The notes: generated by a model from the letters alone, not told the origin. A stretch of DNA of 64,000 bases from JANMOK01 sp031415055 (GCA_031415055.1 JANOQZ010000030.1:1-64000), one strand, 5' to 3'. Positions 44,407-54,539 are shown, numbered from the stretch's first letter. Numbers and translations are program-made.

Positions 44407-45132
44407 TCAATGCGGCATACGCGCCTTGGCGCGTTTCTTGCTGCGGATCAGGTTCAGCACCTCGACCCCGCCGGCAAACACCATCGCGGCATAGATGAAC
44501 CCGCGTTCGAAATGCACATGCACGCCGTCGGCAACCAGCGCCACGCCGACCATCAGCAGGAATGCCAGCGCCAGCATTTTGGTTGATGGATGTTTCTCGA
44601 CAAAATTGGCGATTGGCGCTGCGGCAACCATCATCACCAGAATCGCCACGATCACGGCGGCAACCATGACGACCAGCTCGTCGGCAATACCGACGGCGGT
44701 AATGACCGAATCAAACGAAAACACCAGATCGAGCACCATGATCTGCACGATAACTGCCGCGAAACCTGCCCGAACCGTCTTTTCGGTGTGTTCTTCGCCT
44801 TCCATCTCGATGAAGATTTCCGTGCTGGCCTTGTATAAAAGGAACAGGCCGCCAGCGAGCAGAAGCACGTCGCGCCAGCTCAGGTCGAAATTCACGATGG
44901 TCAGGAATGGCGCCGTCAGCCCGATAATCCAGGTGATCGACATCAACAGCAGGATGCGCAGGATCAGCGCGCCGGCTAGGCCGATATAGCGGGCATGCGC
45001 CTGCTGCGCCTTGGGCAGCCGACCGGCGGCGATCGAGATGAAGATCACGTTATCGACGCCAAGCACGATTTCCAGCACCGTCAGAGTCAGGAAACTGGCC
45101 CAAATGGCGGGATCGGTTAGAAGTTCAAGCAT
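44407..45132 (-). CDS. TerC-family membrane protein
   Basis: This 241-residue integral membrane protein of the TerC/Alx family has about seven to eight helices. Family signatures are TVLEIVLGVDNVIFI near the N-terminus and LDLVFSFDSVITAVG in the middle, whose acidic residues bind metal. Such proteins export manganese, or help metalate exported enzymes, and were named for tellurite resistance. The ATG at 45132 (MLELLTDPAIW) is the family start. Confidence 0.93.
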   Translation of the reverse strand: MLELLTDPAIWASFLTLTVLEIVLGVDNVIFISIAAGRLPKAQQAHARYIGLAGALILRILLLMSITWIIGLTAPFLTIVNFDLSWRDVLLLAGGLFLLYKASTEIFIEMEGEEHTEKTVRAGFAAVIVQIMVLDLVFSFDSVITAVGIADELVVMVAAVIVAILVMMVAAAPIANFVEKHPSTKMLALAFLLMVGVALVADGVHVHFERGFIYAAMVFAGGVEVLNLIRSKKRAKARMPH

Positions 45133-45184
45133 CGGGTTCTCCGCTTTAGATCGAACGATCACATGGGTCAGGCAGATTGCGCCG

Positions 45185-45994
45185 TCAAGAGGAACGGTCA
45201 AGCGAGTCCGGTGACGGGATGATCGACAGGTCAAAATCTTCGGAATGCGCAACGATTGCGTCGGGCGTGAACAGCACCACGCCGTAAGCGCCCGGTTCAT
45301 CAACCGCAAGGCTGGTGTTCCAACTGTCCAGCAGCAACGGTGACTGGTGCGCGGTCGACTTGAAAGTCGTCAACCCAATTCCCCGCGTTGCCGAGGATAT
45401 TGTCCGGTGCACATGGCCAGCAAATATATGCGCGACCCGGCCCTCGCACATATCCAAAAACGTGTCAGCCTCGCGCAGCTTCATCGCGTCCAGTCCGGGA
45501 TAGCCAACGTCAAAAGCAGGATGGTGCATATAAAGCGAAATACGGCGGCCCTGTGCGGTGGCCAAGGCATCCTCCAGCCAAGCCAGTCGCAATTCGCACA
45601 ATCGGCCCCAATGCTGGTGCCGCCCCTCATCCAGCGTGTCCAATAGAATTAGCCTTTCATTTCCCATGTCAAAAAACGACTGTATGAACCCGTTTTTATC
45701 GGCTTTTACCCCCGTCAAAGCCTCTAAAAACGCCCCTCTTTTGTCGTGATTTCCCAATGTCAGACTGACGGGAATAGGCAGTGTCGCCAGCCTTTCCCCC
45801 AACGCCCGATAGACCTTTTTCTTGCCGTGATGCACCAAATCACCCATCAAGATCAGCCGCGCCGCATCGGGATGCCGCGCCATCGCATGTGTCAAGGCCG
45901 ATTCAAACCGCACCCAAGGATCGATCCCAATGATGGTTTCGCCCCTTGGTTTCAGGTGAATATCGGTCATCACGATGATTTTGTTAGCTGGCAA
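45185..45994 (-). CDS. Metallophosphoesterase (CpdA-like)
   Basis: This calcineurin-like phosphoesterase of 269 residues has the dinuclear metal motifs VMTDIHL, LMGDLVHHG, LGNHDKR, MHHPAFD and FAGHVHR. This set is that of class III cyclic-nucleotide phosphodiesterases (CpdA/Icc), so cAMP hydrolysis is possible but not proven. The start is TTG at 45994, with GAGG five bases upstream. It lies downstream of a SnoaL-like gene, separated by a strong hairpin. Confidence 0.87.
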   Translation of the reverse strand: MPANKIIVMTDIHLKPRGETIIGIDPWVRFESALTHAMARHPDAARLILMGDLVHHGKKKVYRALGERLATLPIPVSLTLGNHDKRGAFLEALTGVKADKNGFIQSFFDMGNERLILLDTLDEGRHQHWGRLCELRLAWLEDALATAQGRRISLYMHHPAFDVGYPGLDAMKLREADTFLDMCEGRVAHIFAGHVHRTISSATRGIGLTTFKSTAHQSPLLLDSWNTSLAVDEPGAYGVVLFTPDAIVAHSEDFDLSIIPSPDSLDRSS

Positions 45995-46010
45995 GGTAGC
46001 CTCGAAATTT

Positions 46011-46049
46011 GCGCCGCGTTTGATCGCTATTCAACATCAAACGCGGCGC
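46011..46049 (-). terminator. Strong hairpin between the SnoaL-like gene and the phosphoesterase
   Basis: GCGCCGCGTTTGAT (46011-46024) pairs perfectly with ATCAAACGCGGCGC (46036-46049), a 14-bp stem with an 11-base loop. It lies 19 bases past the stop of the minus-strand SnoaL-like gene. The T content after it is weak, but the stem is strong enough to end or stabilise that transcript. Confidence 0.7.
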
Positions 46050-46068
46050 TTGTTCCAGAGGAGGTGGA

Positions 46069-46482
46069 TTAAGCCGCCTTAGCCGCCAACTGGCCCATGA
46101 AGCCCGCTAGGTCGAAATAGGCATCATGCGACACAATCTTGCCGTTCTCGATGCGATCAACCGCAACCGCGTCGATGCTGACCGCACGCCCGGTAGCAGG
46201 CATCCCAGCGAATTCACTGGTGTGAACCCCGCGCCAAACCAGCCGGGTGGCGACCGTGTCACCCTCGGCGATCTGCGACAGGATGTGGTGTTTGGCCTCG
46301 CTGAAGGCAGCCACAAACCCCGAACCGGCGGCATAGAAGGTTTCCAGATCCATCGGTCCCGGTCTGCCTGGCATGGTTGCGACCAGTTTCGGCGAGCAGA
46401 TGGTGACAAAGGCAGCCTTGTCGCCGATGTCGAAGGCCATGTGGAAGGACTGGCACAGTTTTTTGTTGGATTCGGTGGACAT
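46069..46482 (-). CDS. SnoaL-like / NTF2-fold protein
   Basis: This 137-residue protein starts STESNKKLCQSFHMAFDIGD and shows the SnoaL polyketide-cyclase-like pattern: LETFYAAGSGF, GDTVATRLVWRGVHT, GRAVSIDAVAVDRIENGKI and HDAYFDLAGFM. The ATG at 46482 has a GGAGAAA ribosome site. It lies 86 bases downstream of the HD-type/LuxR regulator on the same strand and may be part of its output; the substrate is unknown. Confidence 0.85.
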   Translation of the reverse strand: MSTESNKKLCQSFHMAFDIGDKAAFVTICSPKLVATMPGRPGPMDLETFYAAGSGFVAAFSEAKHHILSQIAEGDTVATRLVWRGVHTSEFAGMPATGRAVSIDAVAVDRIENGKIVSHDAYFDLAGFMGQLAAKAA

Positions 46483-46568
46483 TTCGGTTTCTCCTTGTTG
46501 ATAAGATGAAACCAACCTGCCCGCGAAAAACCCGCCGCACATCGGGGTGATCCCCTATGGGCAAAGAT

Positions 46569-48116
46569 TTACAGCAAGGCGTTATGGGTCGCGTAAAGCG
46601 CCGCCCCCGTGCGGGTCGTGCAGCCGGTTTTATCGAAGATATGGCTGACGTGATGTTCGACGGTCTTCGGCGAAATCCCCAATTCCCGAGCGATTTCCTT
46701 GTTCGAATTTTGCCTCGCCAGCAGCCGTAAAACCTCGATCTCGCGCTCGCTTAGCGTGACATTGGCGCTGCGGCGGTTGCTGGTGACTTCCCCCGCCGCA
46801 GCCAGCACGGCATCGACAGCCCGCACATCAAGCACCCCATCGCGTCCCATTTTCGCCAGCGCCTTGGCCGCTGCACCTGCATCGCTTCGCAGGCGATGCG
46901 GACGTTCTTCCGTCAAAGCGGCAAAGGCATTGGCGGCAGCCAGAATGCGCGCCGCGCCCGACAATTCACCTGCGCCAAGGCCCCGATGATACCCCGACCC
47001 ATCTTGCCGCTCGTGATGCATCGCCGCCAACCTCGCGGCAGGTGCCAACGCGGGCGAAGCGGCAAAAACGCGTTCGGTCATATAGGGGTGCAGCCGAATA
47101 CGTTCCCATTCGGCTGGGGTCAGCGGGCCGGGACGGGCCAACAGACCCGCGCTGACGCCAAGGCGTCCGACGTCGTGGATGTAACCGGCGGTGGCTAACG
47201 TGGCAGCGTCAGTTCCCGGCAAGCCCGACAACCGGGCGGCACCTGCCGCCAGTTCAGCAACGCGCCGGGAATGGCCGAGTGTTTGGGGAATCTTGGCGTC
47301 CGTAAAATCAGCAATGGCCTCTAGCGCCATTGTCAAAGCTGAGCCCGAAAGAACCAACGAAGACCCCGGTTCTGCCGCGAGAACCGCCTGTGCCAATGGT
47401 CCTTCCGGTTCGGCGAGCAGGTCTGTCATATCCTGCAATACCAACCCGCACAGGTGCGGATCAAGCGACCGGCCCGCCCGCTGCCGCATTGCTTCGCTAG
47501 CCTGTTCTAGCCCGCCCTCCTTGTGGAAATGCGCAGCAACCGAGGCGACATGCATCACCCGCGCGGCGACATCGATTTCTTCGCCGGATTGCCCTTGATC
47601 ACCCTGACCGTTCCAGCGCTCATAAACCGCCCAAAAGGCGGCGGACATCTCCGGGCCAAGGCCCAGCCTTTCGGCTAGGATCGCACCGCCTTCGCAGTGG
47701 TTCTTATGATTCGAAGCAAATACGCCGCTGGACGCAGCCTCGAAAAACCGTGCCTGCGTTGCAGCCTGTTCCGCAGGGGGCAAGCCAGCCCCAACATCGC
47801 GCATAAGCAAAGCCATCATACCGGGGCCATCGTCCGGATCAGCCATCAACAGGGCTGTTTGCTCCAACTCGTTGCCCATCAGACGCGCGTCTGACAGCGA
47901 GCTCGAGGTGCAGCCAATGTTGCGGATAAGGGCAAGGAAATAGCAGGTGCGCTGCTGCTGTTGCGACAGGCCCGCGGCCAGCGCCAGCCGCACCGAAACT
48001 AGCGCCGTGCGCTGCATCCATTCGGCAGGCAGTCCAAGGCCGAGGTCGATTGCCAGTGACAGGCTGGCCAGCAGTTCTGCTTGCCTGACGCCACCGCTGT
48101 TCGTCGAACCCTGCAT
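46569..48116 (-). CDS. HD/HD-GYP-type regulator fused to a LuxR DNA-binding domain
   Basis: This 515-residue protein has an N-terminal HD-like half (NHCEGGAILAERLG), a second HD domain with YIHDVGRLGVSAGLL and HHERQDGSGYHRGL, and a C-terminal LuxR helix-turn-helix (LSEREIEVLRLLARQNSNKEIARELGISPKTVEHH). The GYP residues read GYH, so c-di-GMP hydrolysis is uncertain. Such HD-output proteins can turn a nucleotide or stress signal directly into transcription. I prefer the ATG at 48116 to a GTG at 48140 that lacks a ribosome site. Confidence 0.88.
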   Translation of the reverse strand: MQGSTNSGGVRQAELLASLSLAIDLGLGLPAEWMQRTALVSVRLALAAGLSQQQQRTCYFLALIRNIGCTSSSLSDARLMGNELEQTALLMADPDDGPGMMALLMRDVGAGLPPAEQAATQARFFEAASSGVFASNHKNHCEGGAILAERLGLGPEMSAAFWAVYERWNGQGDQGQSGEEIDVAARVMHVASVAAHFHKEGGLEQASEAMRQRAGRSLDPHLCGLVLQDMTDLLAEPEGPLAQAVLAAEPGSSLVLSGSALTMALEAIADFTDAKIPQTLGHSRRVAELAAGAARLSGLPGTDAATLATAGYIHDVGRLGVSAGLLARPGPLTPAEWERIRLHPYMTERVFAASPALAPAARLAAMHHERQDGSGYHRGLGAGELSGAARILAAANAFAALTEERPHRLRSDAGAAAKALAKMGRDGVLDVRAVDAVLAAAGEVTSNRRSANVTLSEREIEVLRLLARQNSNKEIARELGISPKTVEHHVSHIFDKTGCTTRTGAALYATHNALL

Positions 48117-48181
48117 TTCGCGCCCCGCGTTCGGTACCACGATACAAGCAAAGCCGAAGTGAGCAAGCTTTGTAACGTAGG

Positions 48182-51100
48182 TCAGCCGAATTCGACCAGC
48201 AAATCCTTGGCGTCCACTTGGCTACCGGGCGTCACATGCACCGCCAGAATCGTGCCTTCGCGATCGGCATGGATGCCAGTTTCCATTTTCATCGCTTCAA
48301 TCGTCAACATCAAATCACCCGGCTTCACAGGCTGACCGGCGACCACGCCGACAGAAGCTATAACACCCGGCATCGGCGCACCAATCTGGGCGGCATTCCC
48401 CACTTCCGCCTTTTTGCGCCGCGCCGCCGTCGAGGCAACTTTCCGATCCGGCACTCGAATGGTTCTGGGTTGGCCGTTCAGCTCAAAAAATACCCGTGCA
48501 TCGCCATCATCATGCGTCTCGCCGATGGCTTGCAGCCGCACTTCCAGCGTCTTGCCTTGGCCAATTTCAATCGAAATCTCGTCGCCCTGCTGCATGCCGT
48601 AAAAGAACACTGGCGTCGGCAAAATCCGCACCGGCCCGTATTCGGCGTGGCGTTTCATGTAATCGGCAAAGACTTTGGGATACATCAGATAGCCGTTCAG
48701 GTCTTCGTCATCTATCGCAATGCCGCCCAGTTCCTTGCTGATTTTCTGGCGCGAAGCCTCCAGATCAACTTCGGCCATTCCCAAACCCGGGCGAACCGAG
48801 ATTGGCGTTTCACCCTTTAAAACTTTTGCTTGCAGCGCCTTTGGCCAGCCCCCCGGCGGTTGGCCAAGATTGCCTTTCAGCATGTCGATCACCGAATCCG
48901 GGAACGCCACATCGACCGAAGGGTCCTCGACCTGCTCGCGCGTGATCCCCTGCGCCACCATCATCAGTGCCATATCGCCGACTACTTTGGACGACGGCGT
49001 GACCTTCACAATGTCGCCGAACATCTGGTTCACTTCGGCATAGGCCCGCGCCACCTCGTGCCAGCGTTCCTCCAGCCCAAGCGACCGCGCCTGTGCCTTC
49101 AGGTTGGTGAACTGGCCACCGGGCATTTCGTGCAGGTAAACTTCCGAAGCTGGTGCCGCCATACCCGATTCAAACGCGGCATACTGCCCGCGCACAGCCT
49201 CCCAGTAATCCGAAATCTCGCGGATTGCCTCAACCGACAGGCCGGTATCGCGGTCGGTATTGCGCAAAGCCTCAACAATCGACCCCAAACACGGTTGCGA
49301 AGTGCCGCCGGAAAACGCGTCCATCGCCGCATCGACCGCATCGACGCCCGCCTCAGCGGCAGCCAACAAAGTCGCCCCACCAATCCCCGACGTATCATGC
49401 GTATGCAGATGCACCGGCATGCCGGTTTCTTCTTTCAACGCCTTAATCAACACCCGCGCGGCGGCTGGTTTCAGAACGCCCGCCATATCCTTGACGCCCA
49501 GAATATGCGCCCCCGCCGCCTGCAATTCCCGCGCCATGCCAATGTAGTAATTCAAATCATACTTCGCTCGCGCCGGGTCCATCATGTCGCCGGTATAGCA
49601 AATCGCCCCTTCGCAGACCTTGCCCGCTTCAACCACCGCATCCATAGCGACACGCATGTTTTCAACCCAGTTGAGCGAGTCAAACACTCGGAAAATATCG
49701 ACGCCCGACGTCGCTGCCTGCGCCACAAACCGGCGCACCACATTATCGGGATAGTTGGTATAGCCGACGCCGTTGGAGGCCCGCAGCAACATCTGCGTCA
49801 TCAGGTTCGGCATCCGCCGGCGCAGGTCGCGCAGGCGCTGCCACGGGCACTCCTGCAGGAACCGATATGCCACGTCAAACGTCGCCCCGCCCCAACATTC
49901 GACGCTGAACAGCTTGGGCAGGTTATGCACATAGGCCTCGGCCACTTGCACCATGTCGAAAGAACGCATCCGTGTCGCCAGCAGACTCTGGTGCCCATCG
50001 CGCATCGTCGTGTCGGTGATCAGCAAACGCTTTTCGCCCAACATCCAATCGGCCACCGCCTGCGGCCCCTTGGCCTCCAGCAACGTCCGCCCGCCAGACA
50101 GAGCAATCTCGTGGTGGCGCGGCGGCACTTTTGGCGCACGCGCCTGCGCAGTTGGCTTTGCCCTGCCCGCCGTTTCCGGGTGGCCGTTCACGGTCACATC
50201 GGCGATATAGGTCAGAATTTTTGTCGCCGTATCCTGGCGCTTTTCAAAGGCGAACAGCTCCGGCGTCGTGTCGATGAATTTGGTCGTATAGGTGTTGTTC
50301 AGAAACGTCGGGTGCCGCAGCAGGTTTTCGACAAACGCGATGTTGGTCGAAACCCCCCGCACCCGAAATTCGCGCAAAGTCCGGTCCATCCGCGCGATCG
50401 CCGCTTCCGGCGTGGGTGCCCAAGCGGTCACCTTGACCAACAAGCTGTCATAATACCGCGTTATAACTGCCCCTGCATAAGCCGTTCCCCCATCCAGCCT
50501 TATCCCCATACCTGTCGCCGAGCGATACGCCGTGATGCGCCCATAATCGGGGATGAAATTGTTCTGCGGGTCTTCTGTCGTCACCCGGCATTGCAGGGCA
50601 TGGCCGTTAAGGATCACATCGGCTTGCGAAGCCTTGCCAGTCGCTTCGGCAATCGTCGCGCCTTCGGTCAGCATGATCTGCGCCCGCACGATGTCGATGC
50701 CGGTGACCTGCTCGGTGACGGTGTGTTCGACCTGAACCCGCGGATTGACCTCGATGAAGTAGAATTTCCCCGAATCCATATCCATCAGGAATTCGACGGT
50801 TCCGGCGCATTGATAGCCAACGTGGGCGCAGATTTTCAGGCCCAAAGAGCAAATTTCCTCGCGCTGCTCTTGCGTCAAATACGGTGCCGGTGCCCGCTCG
50901 ACCACCTTCTGGTTGCGCCGCTGCACCGAGCAATCGCGCTCCCACAAATGATACATGCCGCCGAACTGGTCACCCAGGATCTGCACTTCAACATGCCGCG
51001 CCCGCATGACCATCTTTTCGAGGTAACCCTCGCCATTGCCAAACGCCGCTTCGGCCTCGCGCCGGCCTTCCAGCACTTTCTCCTCCAGCTCGGCCTCCGA

Positions 51101-51631
51101 CATGATCGGCCGCATCCCGCGCCCGCCACCGCCCCACGACGCCTTGAGCATGAACGGATAGCCCACCTTGGCCGCCATCCGCCGCACCTCGGCCATATCG
51201 TCGGGCAACACCTCGGTCGCCGGTATCACCGGTACACCCGCCGCAATTGCCACTCGCCGCGCCGAGGCCTTGTCGCCCAACTGGCGCATTGTCTTGGCTT
51301 TGGGACCGATGAAAGCTATTCCCGCCGCATCGCAAGCGTCAACAAAATCGGGGTTTTCCGACAGCAATCCATAGCCCGGATGAATCGCATCCGCGCCCGA
51401 CAACTTGGCCACCCGGATCACTTCGGGAATTGACAAATACGCCGCCACCGGCCCCAAACCTTCGCCAATGCGATAGGCCTCATCGGCTTTGAATCTATGC
51501 AACGAAAGCTTGTCTTCTTCGGCATAAACCGCGACGGTCTGCTTGCCCATTTCGTTGGCGGCGCGCATGACACGAATGGCAATTTCACCGCGATTGGCGA
51601 TGAGGATTTTCTTGAATTCCCGCAATTGCAT
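48182..51631 (-). CDS. pyc: Pyruvate carboxylase
   Basis: This 1149-residue single-chain biotin enzyme makes oxaloacetate from pyruvate and bicarbonate. Domains in order: biotin carboxylase (KILIANRGEIAIRVMRA; ASWGGGGRGMR), carboxyltransferase (DTTMRDGHQSLLATRMR; HTHDTSGIGG) and the C-terminal biotinyl domain with lysine in IEAMKMETG. The length matches the family. Anaplerotic role, complementing malate synthase seen elsewhere in the window. It is divergent from uvrD. Confidence 0.98.
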   Translation of the reverse strand: MQLREFKKILIANRGEIAIRVMRAANEMGKQTVAVYAEEDKLSLHRFKADEAYRIGEGLGPVAAYLSIPEVIRVAKLSGADAIHPGYGLLSENPDFVDACDAAGIAFIGPKAKTMRQLGDKASARRVAIAAGVPVIPATEVLPDDMAEVRRMAAKVGYPFMLKASWGGGGRGMRPIMSEAELEEKVLEGRREAEAAFGNGEGYLEKMVMRARHVEVQILGDQFGGMYHLWERDCSVQRRNQKVVERAPAPYLTQEQREEICSLGLKICAHVGYQCAGTVEFLMDMDSGKFYFIEVNPRVQVEHTVTEQVTGIDIVRAQIMLTEGATIAEATGKASQADVILNGHALQCRVTTEDPQNNFIPDYGRITAYRSATGMGIRLDGGTAYAGAVITRYYDSLLVKVTAWAPTPEAAIARMDRTLREFRVRGVSTNIAFVENLLRHPTFLNNTYTTKFIDTTPELFAFEKRQDTATKILTYIADVTVNGHPETAGRAKPTAQARAPKVPPRHHEIALSGGRTLLEAKGPQAVADWMLGEKRLLITDTTMRDGHQSLLATRMRSFDMVQVAEAYVHNLPKLFSVECWGGATFDVAYRFLQECPWQRLRDLRRRMPNLMTQMLLRASNGVGYTNYPDNVVRRFVAQAATSGVDIFRVFDSLNWVENMRVAMDAVVEAGKVCEGAICYTGDMMDPARAKYDLNYYIGMARELQAAGAHILGVKDMAGVLKPAAARVLIKALKEETGMPVHLHTHDTSGIGGATLLAAAEAGVDAVDAAMDAFSGGTSQPCLGSIVEALRNTDRDTGLSVEAIREISDYWEAVRGQYAAFESGMAAPASEVYLHEMPGGQFTNLKAQARSLGLEERWHEVARAYAEVNQMFGDIVKVTPSSKVVGDMALMMVAQGITREQVEDPSVDVAFPDSVIDMLKGNLGQPPGGWPKALQAKVLKGETPISVRPGLGMAEVDLEASRQKISKELGGIAIDDEDLNGYLMYPKVFADYMKRHAEYGPVRILPTPVFFYGMQQGDEISIEIGQGKTLEVRLQAIGETHDDGDARVFFELNGQPRTIRVPDRKVASTAARRKKAEVGNAAQIGAPMPGVIASVGVVAGQPVKPGDLMLTIEAMKMETGIHADREGTILAVHVTPGSQVDAKDLLVEFG

Positions 51632-51787
51632 CAGCCCTTTGATCCGCCAAGCAAAATAATCGCGCCATGCCTAGCTTATTGCAGTGCAGCATACAATTGA
51701 TTCTGAAACACGGCGGACGCAAGCCCAAAAGAGAACATCTCAAGAACACGCTTTATTTCCGTTAACTTCCACGCTACCAATGCCGAT

Positions 51788-54160
51788 ATGAGCAGACCGG
51801 TCACCTCAGAAGCCGAAACATTCGACGCTTGGGAAGGGCAAAGCCTTTCGTCCCGAGCAATGGCGCATCGGCCAACGCTGTATCTCGAAGGCTTGAACCC
51901 CGACCAACTGGCGGCGGTCGAGGCGCTGGATGGCCCGGTTCTGGTTCTGGCAGGTGCTGGTACGGGCAAGACCAAAGCATTGACCGCCCGCATTGCGCAT
52001 CTGCTCAACACCGGTCGCGCCAAACCCAACGAAATCCTTGCCGTCACGTTCACCAATAAGGCCGCGCGCGAGATGAAATCGCGCATCGCCGCCAACGTTG
52101 GTGGCGTGATTGAGGGCATGCCGTGGTTGGGAACCTTTCATTCGCTGTGTGTTAAGTTGCTCAGGAACCACGCCGAACTGGTTGATCTAAAAAGCAATTT
52201 CACCATTCTGGATACCGACGACCAGATCCGGCTTTTGAAACAACTGATCCAAGCCGAGAATATCGACAACAAACGCTGGCCGGCCCGCATGCTGGCGGGA
52301 ATGATTGACCGTTGGAAGAATCGCGGCCTGACGCCGGAGAAAGTTCCCGCTTCGGAATCCGGACAATACAACAACCGCGGGGCCGAGTTTTACTCCATGT
52401 ATCAAGCCCGTTTGCGGGTGCTGAATGCGGTCGATTTTGGCGATTTGCTGCTGCATGTGGTGCGGATATTTCAAGAAAACCCCGAAGTTCTGGCCAAATA
52501 TCAGAACTGGTTCCGCTACATTCTGGTCGATGAATACCAAGACACCAACGTCGCGCAATACCTTTGGCTGCGGCTGTTGGCAGGGGGTCACAAGAACATC
52601 TGTTGCGTTGGCGACGACGACCAGTCGATTTACGGCTGGCGTGGGGCCGAAGTTGGCAACATTCTGCGCTTTGAGACCGATTTCCCCGGTGCCAAAGTGG
52701 TGCGGCTGGAACAGAATTACCGCTCGACCCCGCATATTCTGGCCGCTGCGGCTGGTGTCATCAGCGGCAATAAAGATAGACTTGGCAAGACCTTATGGAC
52801 CGATCTTAATGAAGGCGAGAAGGTCCGCCTGATTGGCCATTGGGACGGCGAAGAGGAATCGCGCTGGATTGGCGAGGAAATCGAATCCTACCAGCGCGGC
52901 ACCCGGGGGCTGGAACCTGTGGGCTTGGACGACATCGCCATTCTGGTGCGCGCCTCGTTCCAAATGCGGGCGTTTGAGGACCGTTTTTTGACCATCGGCA
53001 TGCCCTATCGCGTGATTGGCGGGCCACGGTTTTACGAACGGCTCGAAATCCGCGACGCCATGGCCTATTTCCGTGTTGTCGTGTCGCCCGACGATGGGTT
53101 GGCGCTAGAACGTATCCTCAACACGCCCAAGCGTGGGCTGGGGGATCGGGCGCAACAAACGCTCAACACCATCGCCCGCCAACACGGGGTTTCGCTGTAT
53201 GAAGGGGCGCGCATCGCTGTTCACGACGGCAAATTGAACGGCAAAGCTAGCGCCGCTTTGGGCCAGCTTCTCGACCAATGCGACCGCTGGTCGCGCATGA
53301 TGCACGATGGCGAACATAACCACGTCGAACTGGCCGAAATTATTCTGGACGAATCCGGCTACACCGATTTTTGGAAAAACGACAAGTCGGTCGAGGCCGC
53401 AGGCCGGCTGGAAAACCTGAAAGAATTGGTCAAGGCATTGGAGGAATTCGAGAACCTGCAAGGCTTCCTTGAACACGTCTCGTTGGTCATGGACAACGAA
53501 CAGGAAGACGCCGCACAGAAGGTGTCGATTATGACCCTGCACGGCTCCAAAGGCCTCGAATATCCTTGTGTCTTCTTACCCGGCTGGGAAGATGGGCTGT
53601 TTCCCTCGCAACGCTCGATGGACGAAAGTGGGTTGAAAGGCGTCGAGGAAGAACGCCGCCTCGCCTATGTCGGCATCACCCGCGCCGAGCGTTATCTGAC
53701 CATCTCTTTCGCCGCCAATCGACGCATCTATAACCAGTGGCAATCCGCCCTGCCCTCGCGTTTCATCGACGAATTGCCCGCCGCACATGTCGATGTTCTG
53801 ACCCCGCCGGGGCTGTATGGCGGCGGCTTTGGAGCCGCCGCCCCAACCGGGATTTCGCGGGGCTCAGATTTGCACGACAAAGCCAGCAAAGCCGATGTCT
53901 ACAATTCCCCCGGCTGGCGCCGCATGGAAACCCGCGCTGGCAATCGCCCCGTCGCTCAACCCGTCGAAGCCCGCAACATCGTCATCGATCTCACCGCCGA
54001 ACCCGCTCATGCCAAAGGCACCCGAGTGTTCCACCAGAAATTCGGGTACGGCTTGGTGGTCGACGCCGAAGGCGAAAAACTGACGATTGAGTTTGAAAAA
54101 GCGGGCACCAAGCGGGTGTTGGCCGGATACGTGACCAGTGAGGCCGATGTGCCGTTTTGA
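51788..54160 (+). CDS. uvrD: UvrD/PcrA-type DNA helicase
   Basis: This SF1A 3'-5' helicase of 790 residues works in repair and replication. Motif I is LAGAGTGKTKALTARI, motif II VDEYQDTN, motif III GDDDQSIYGWRGA, motif V TLHGSKGLEYPCVFLPG and motif VI YVGITRAERYL. A C-terminal UvrD-specific tail (TRVFHQKFGYGLV) is present. The first ~24 residues are not conserved-looking, so the ATG before AHRPTLYLEGLN is an alternative start. Confidence 0.96.
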   Translation: MSRPVTSEAETFDAWEGQSLSSRAMAHRPTLYLEGLNPDQLAAVEALDGPVLVLAGAGTGKTKALTARIAHLLNTGRAKPNEILAVTFTNKAAREMKSRIAANVGGVIEGMPWLGTFHSLCVKLLRNHAELVDLKSNFTILDTDDQIRLLKQLIQAENIDNKRWPARMLAGMIDRWKNRGLTPEKVPASESGQYNNRGAEFYSMYQARLRVLNAVDFGDLLLHVVRIFQENPEVLAKYQNWFRYILVDEYQDTNVAQYLWLRLLAGGHKNICCVGDDDQSIYGWRGAEVGNILRFETDFPGAKVVRLEQNYRSTPHILAAAAGVISGNKDRLGKTLWTDLNEGEKVRLIGHWDGEEESRWIGEEIESYQRGTRGLEPVGLDDIAILVRASFQMRAFEDRFLTIGMPYRVIGGPRFYERLEIRDAMAYFRVVVSPDDGLALERILNTPKRGLGDRAQQTLNTIARQHGVSLYEGARIAVHDGKLNGKASAALGQLLDQCDRWSRMMHDGEHNHVELAEIILDESGYTDFWKNDKSVEAAGRLENLKELVKALEEFENLQGFLEHVSLVMDNEQEDAAQKVSIMTLHGSKGLEYPCVFLPGWEDGLFPSQRSMDESGLKGVEEERRLAYVGITRAERYLTISFAANRRIYNQWQSALPSRFIDELPAAHVDVLTPPGLYGGGFGAAAPTGISRGSDLHDKASKADVYNSPGWRRMETRAGNRPVAQPVEARNIVIDLTAEPAHAKGTRVFHQKFGYGLVVDAEGEKLTIEFEKAGTKRVLAGYVTSEADVPF

Positions 54161-54256
54161 ATGACTTTCAGGGTCATTCCTGACCCAAAACGTATGCACG
54201 TCTGGGGCACGCCTAATGCGCCCTTTTTCCAGGCTCATTTGCCCCCACAAAACAAA

Positions 54257-54291
54257 ACGGCGGCCGATGGGGGAGGTCCATCAGCCGCCGT
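54257..54291 (-). terminator. Rho-independent terminator of the DUF1127 gene
   Basis: On the minus strand ACGGCGGCTGATGG pairs with CCATCGGCCGCCGT around a short loop and is followed by TTTGTTTTGT. It lies ~27 bases beyond the DUF1127 stop and could also block read-through from uvrD in the other direction. Confidence 0.85.
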
Positions 54292-54317
54292 GAAGACACC
54301 CGTTAAGGTGCGTAATT

Positions 54318-54539
54318 TTATTTCGCGTCGCCGTAAACGGCGTCAAGCGCGACTTGCCTCAGTTCCTCGCGGTGCAGACCCAGATCGGTCAGATCACGCG
54401 CGCTCATGGCCTGCAACTCATTCAGAGTGCGACGGTATAGGCGATATTCACCTACTTTTTTGCCAAATCCCGAAGCGAAGGCCGCAATCCGTTCGGCCAA
54501 AGTAACGTTCGTAATTTTCTGCGTGGAAACATATGCCAT
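54318..54539 (-). CDS. DUF1127 protein
   Basis: This 73-residue alphaproteobacterial protein has the DUF1127 core RTLNELQAMSARDLTDLGLHREELRQVA in its C-terminal half. Members are small, arginine-rich and often strongly induced; some take part in phosphate and small-RNA or envelope stress responses. The N-terminal ~25 residues are specific to this version. It has its own terminator and promoter, so it is a single-gene unit. Confidence 0.92.
   Translation of the reverse strand: MAYVSTQKITNVTLAERIAAFASGFGKKVGEYRLYRRTLNELQAMSARDLTDLGLHREELRQVALDAVYGDAK

Noticed and set aside
48830..51433. Long plus-strand open frame (867 codons) opposite pyruvate carboxylase
   Set aside because: It is the antisense shadow of pyc; the product is His/Arg-rich without a recognisable family and pyc is certain.
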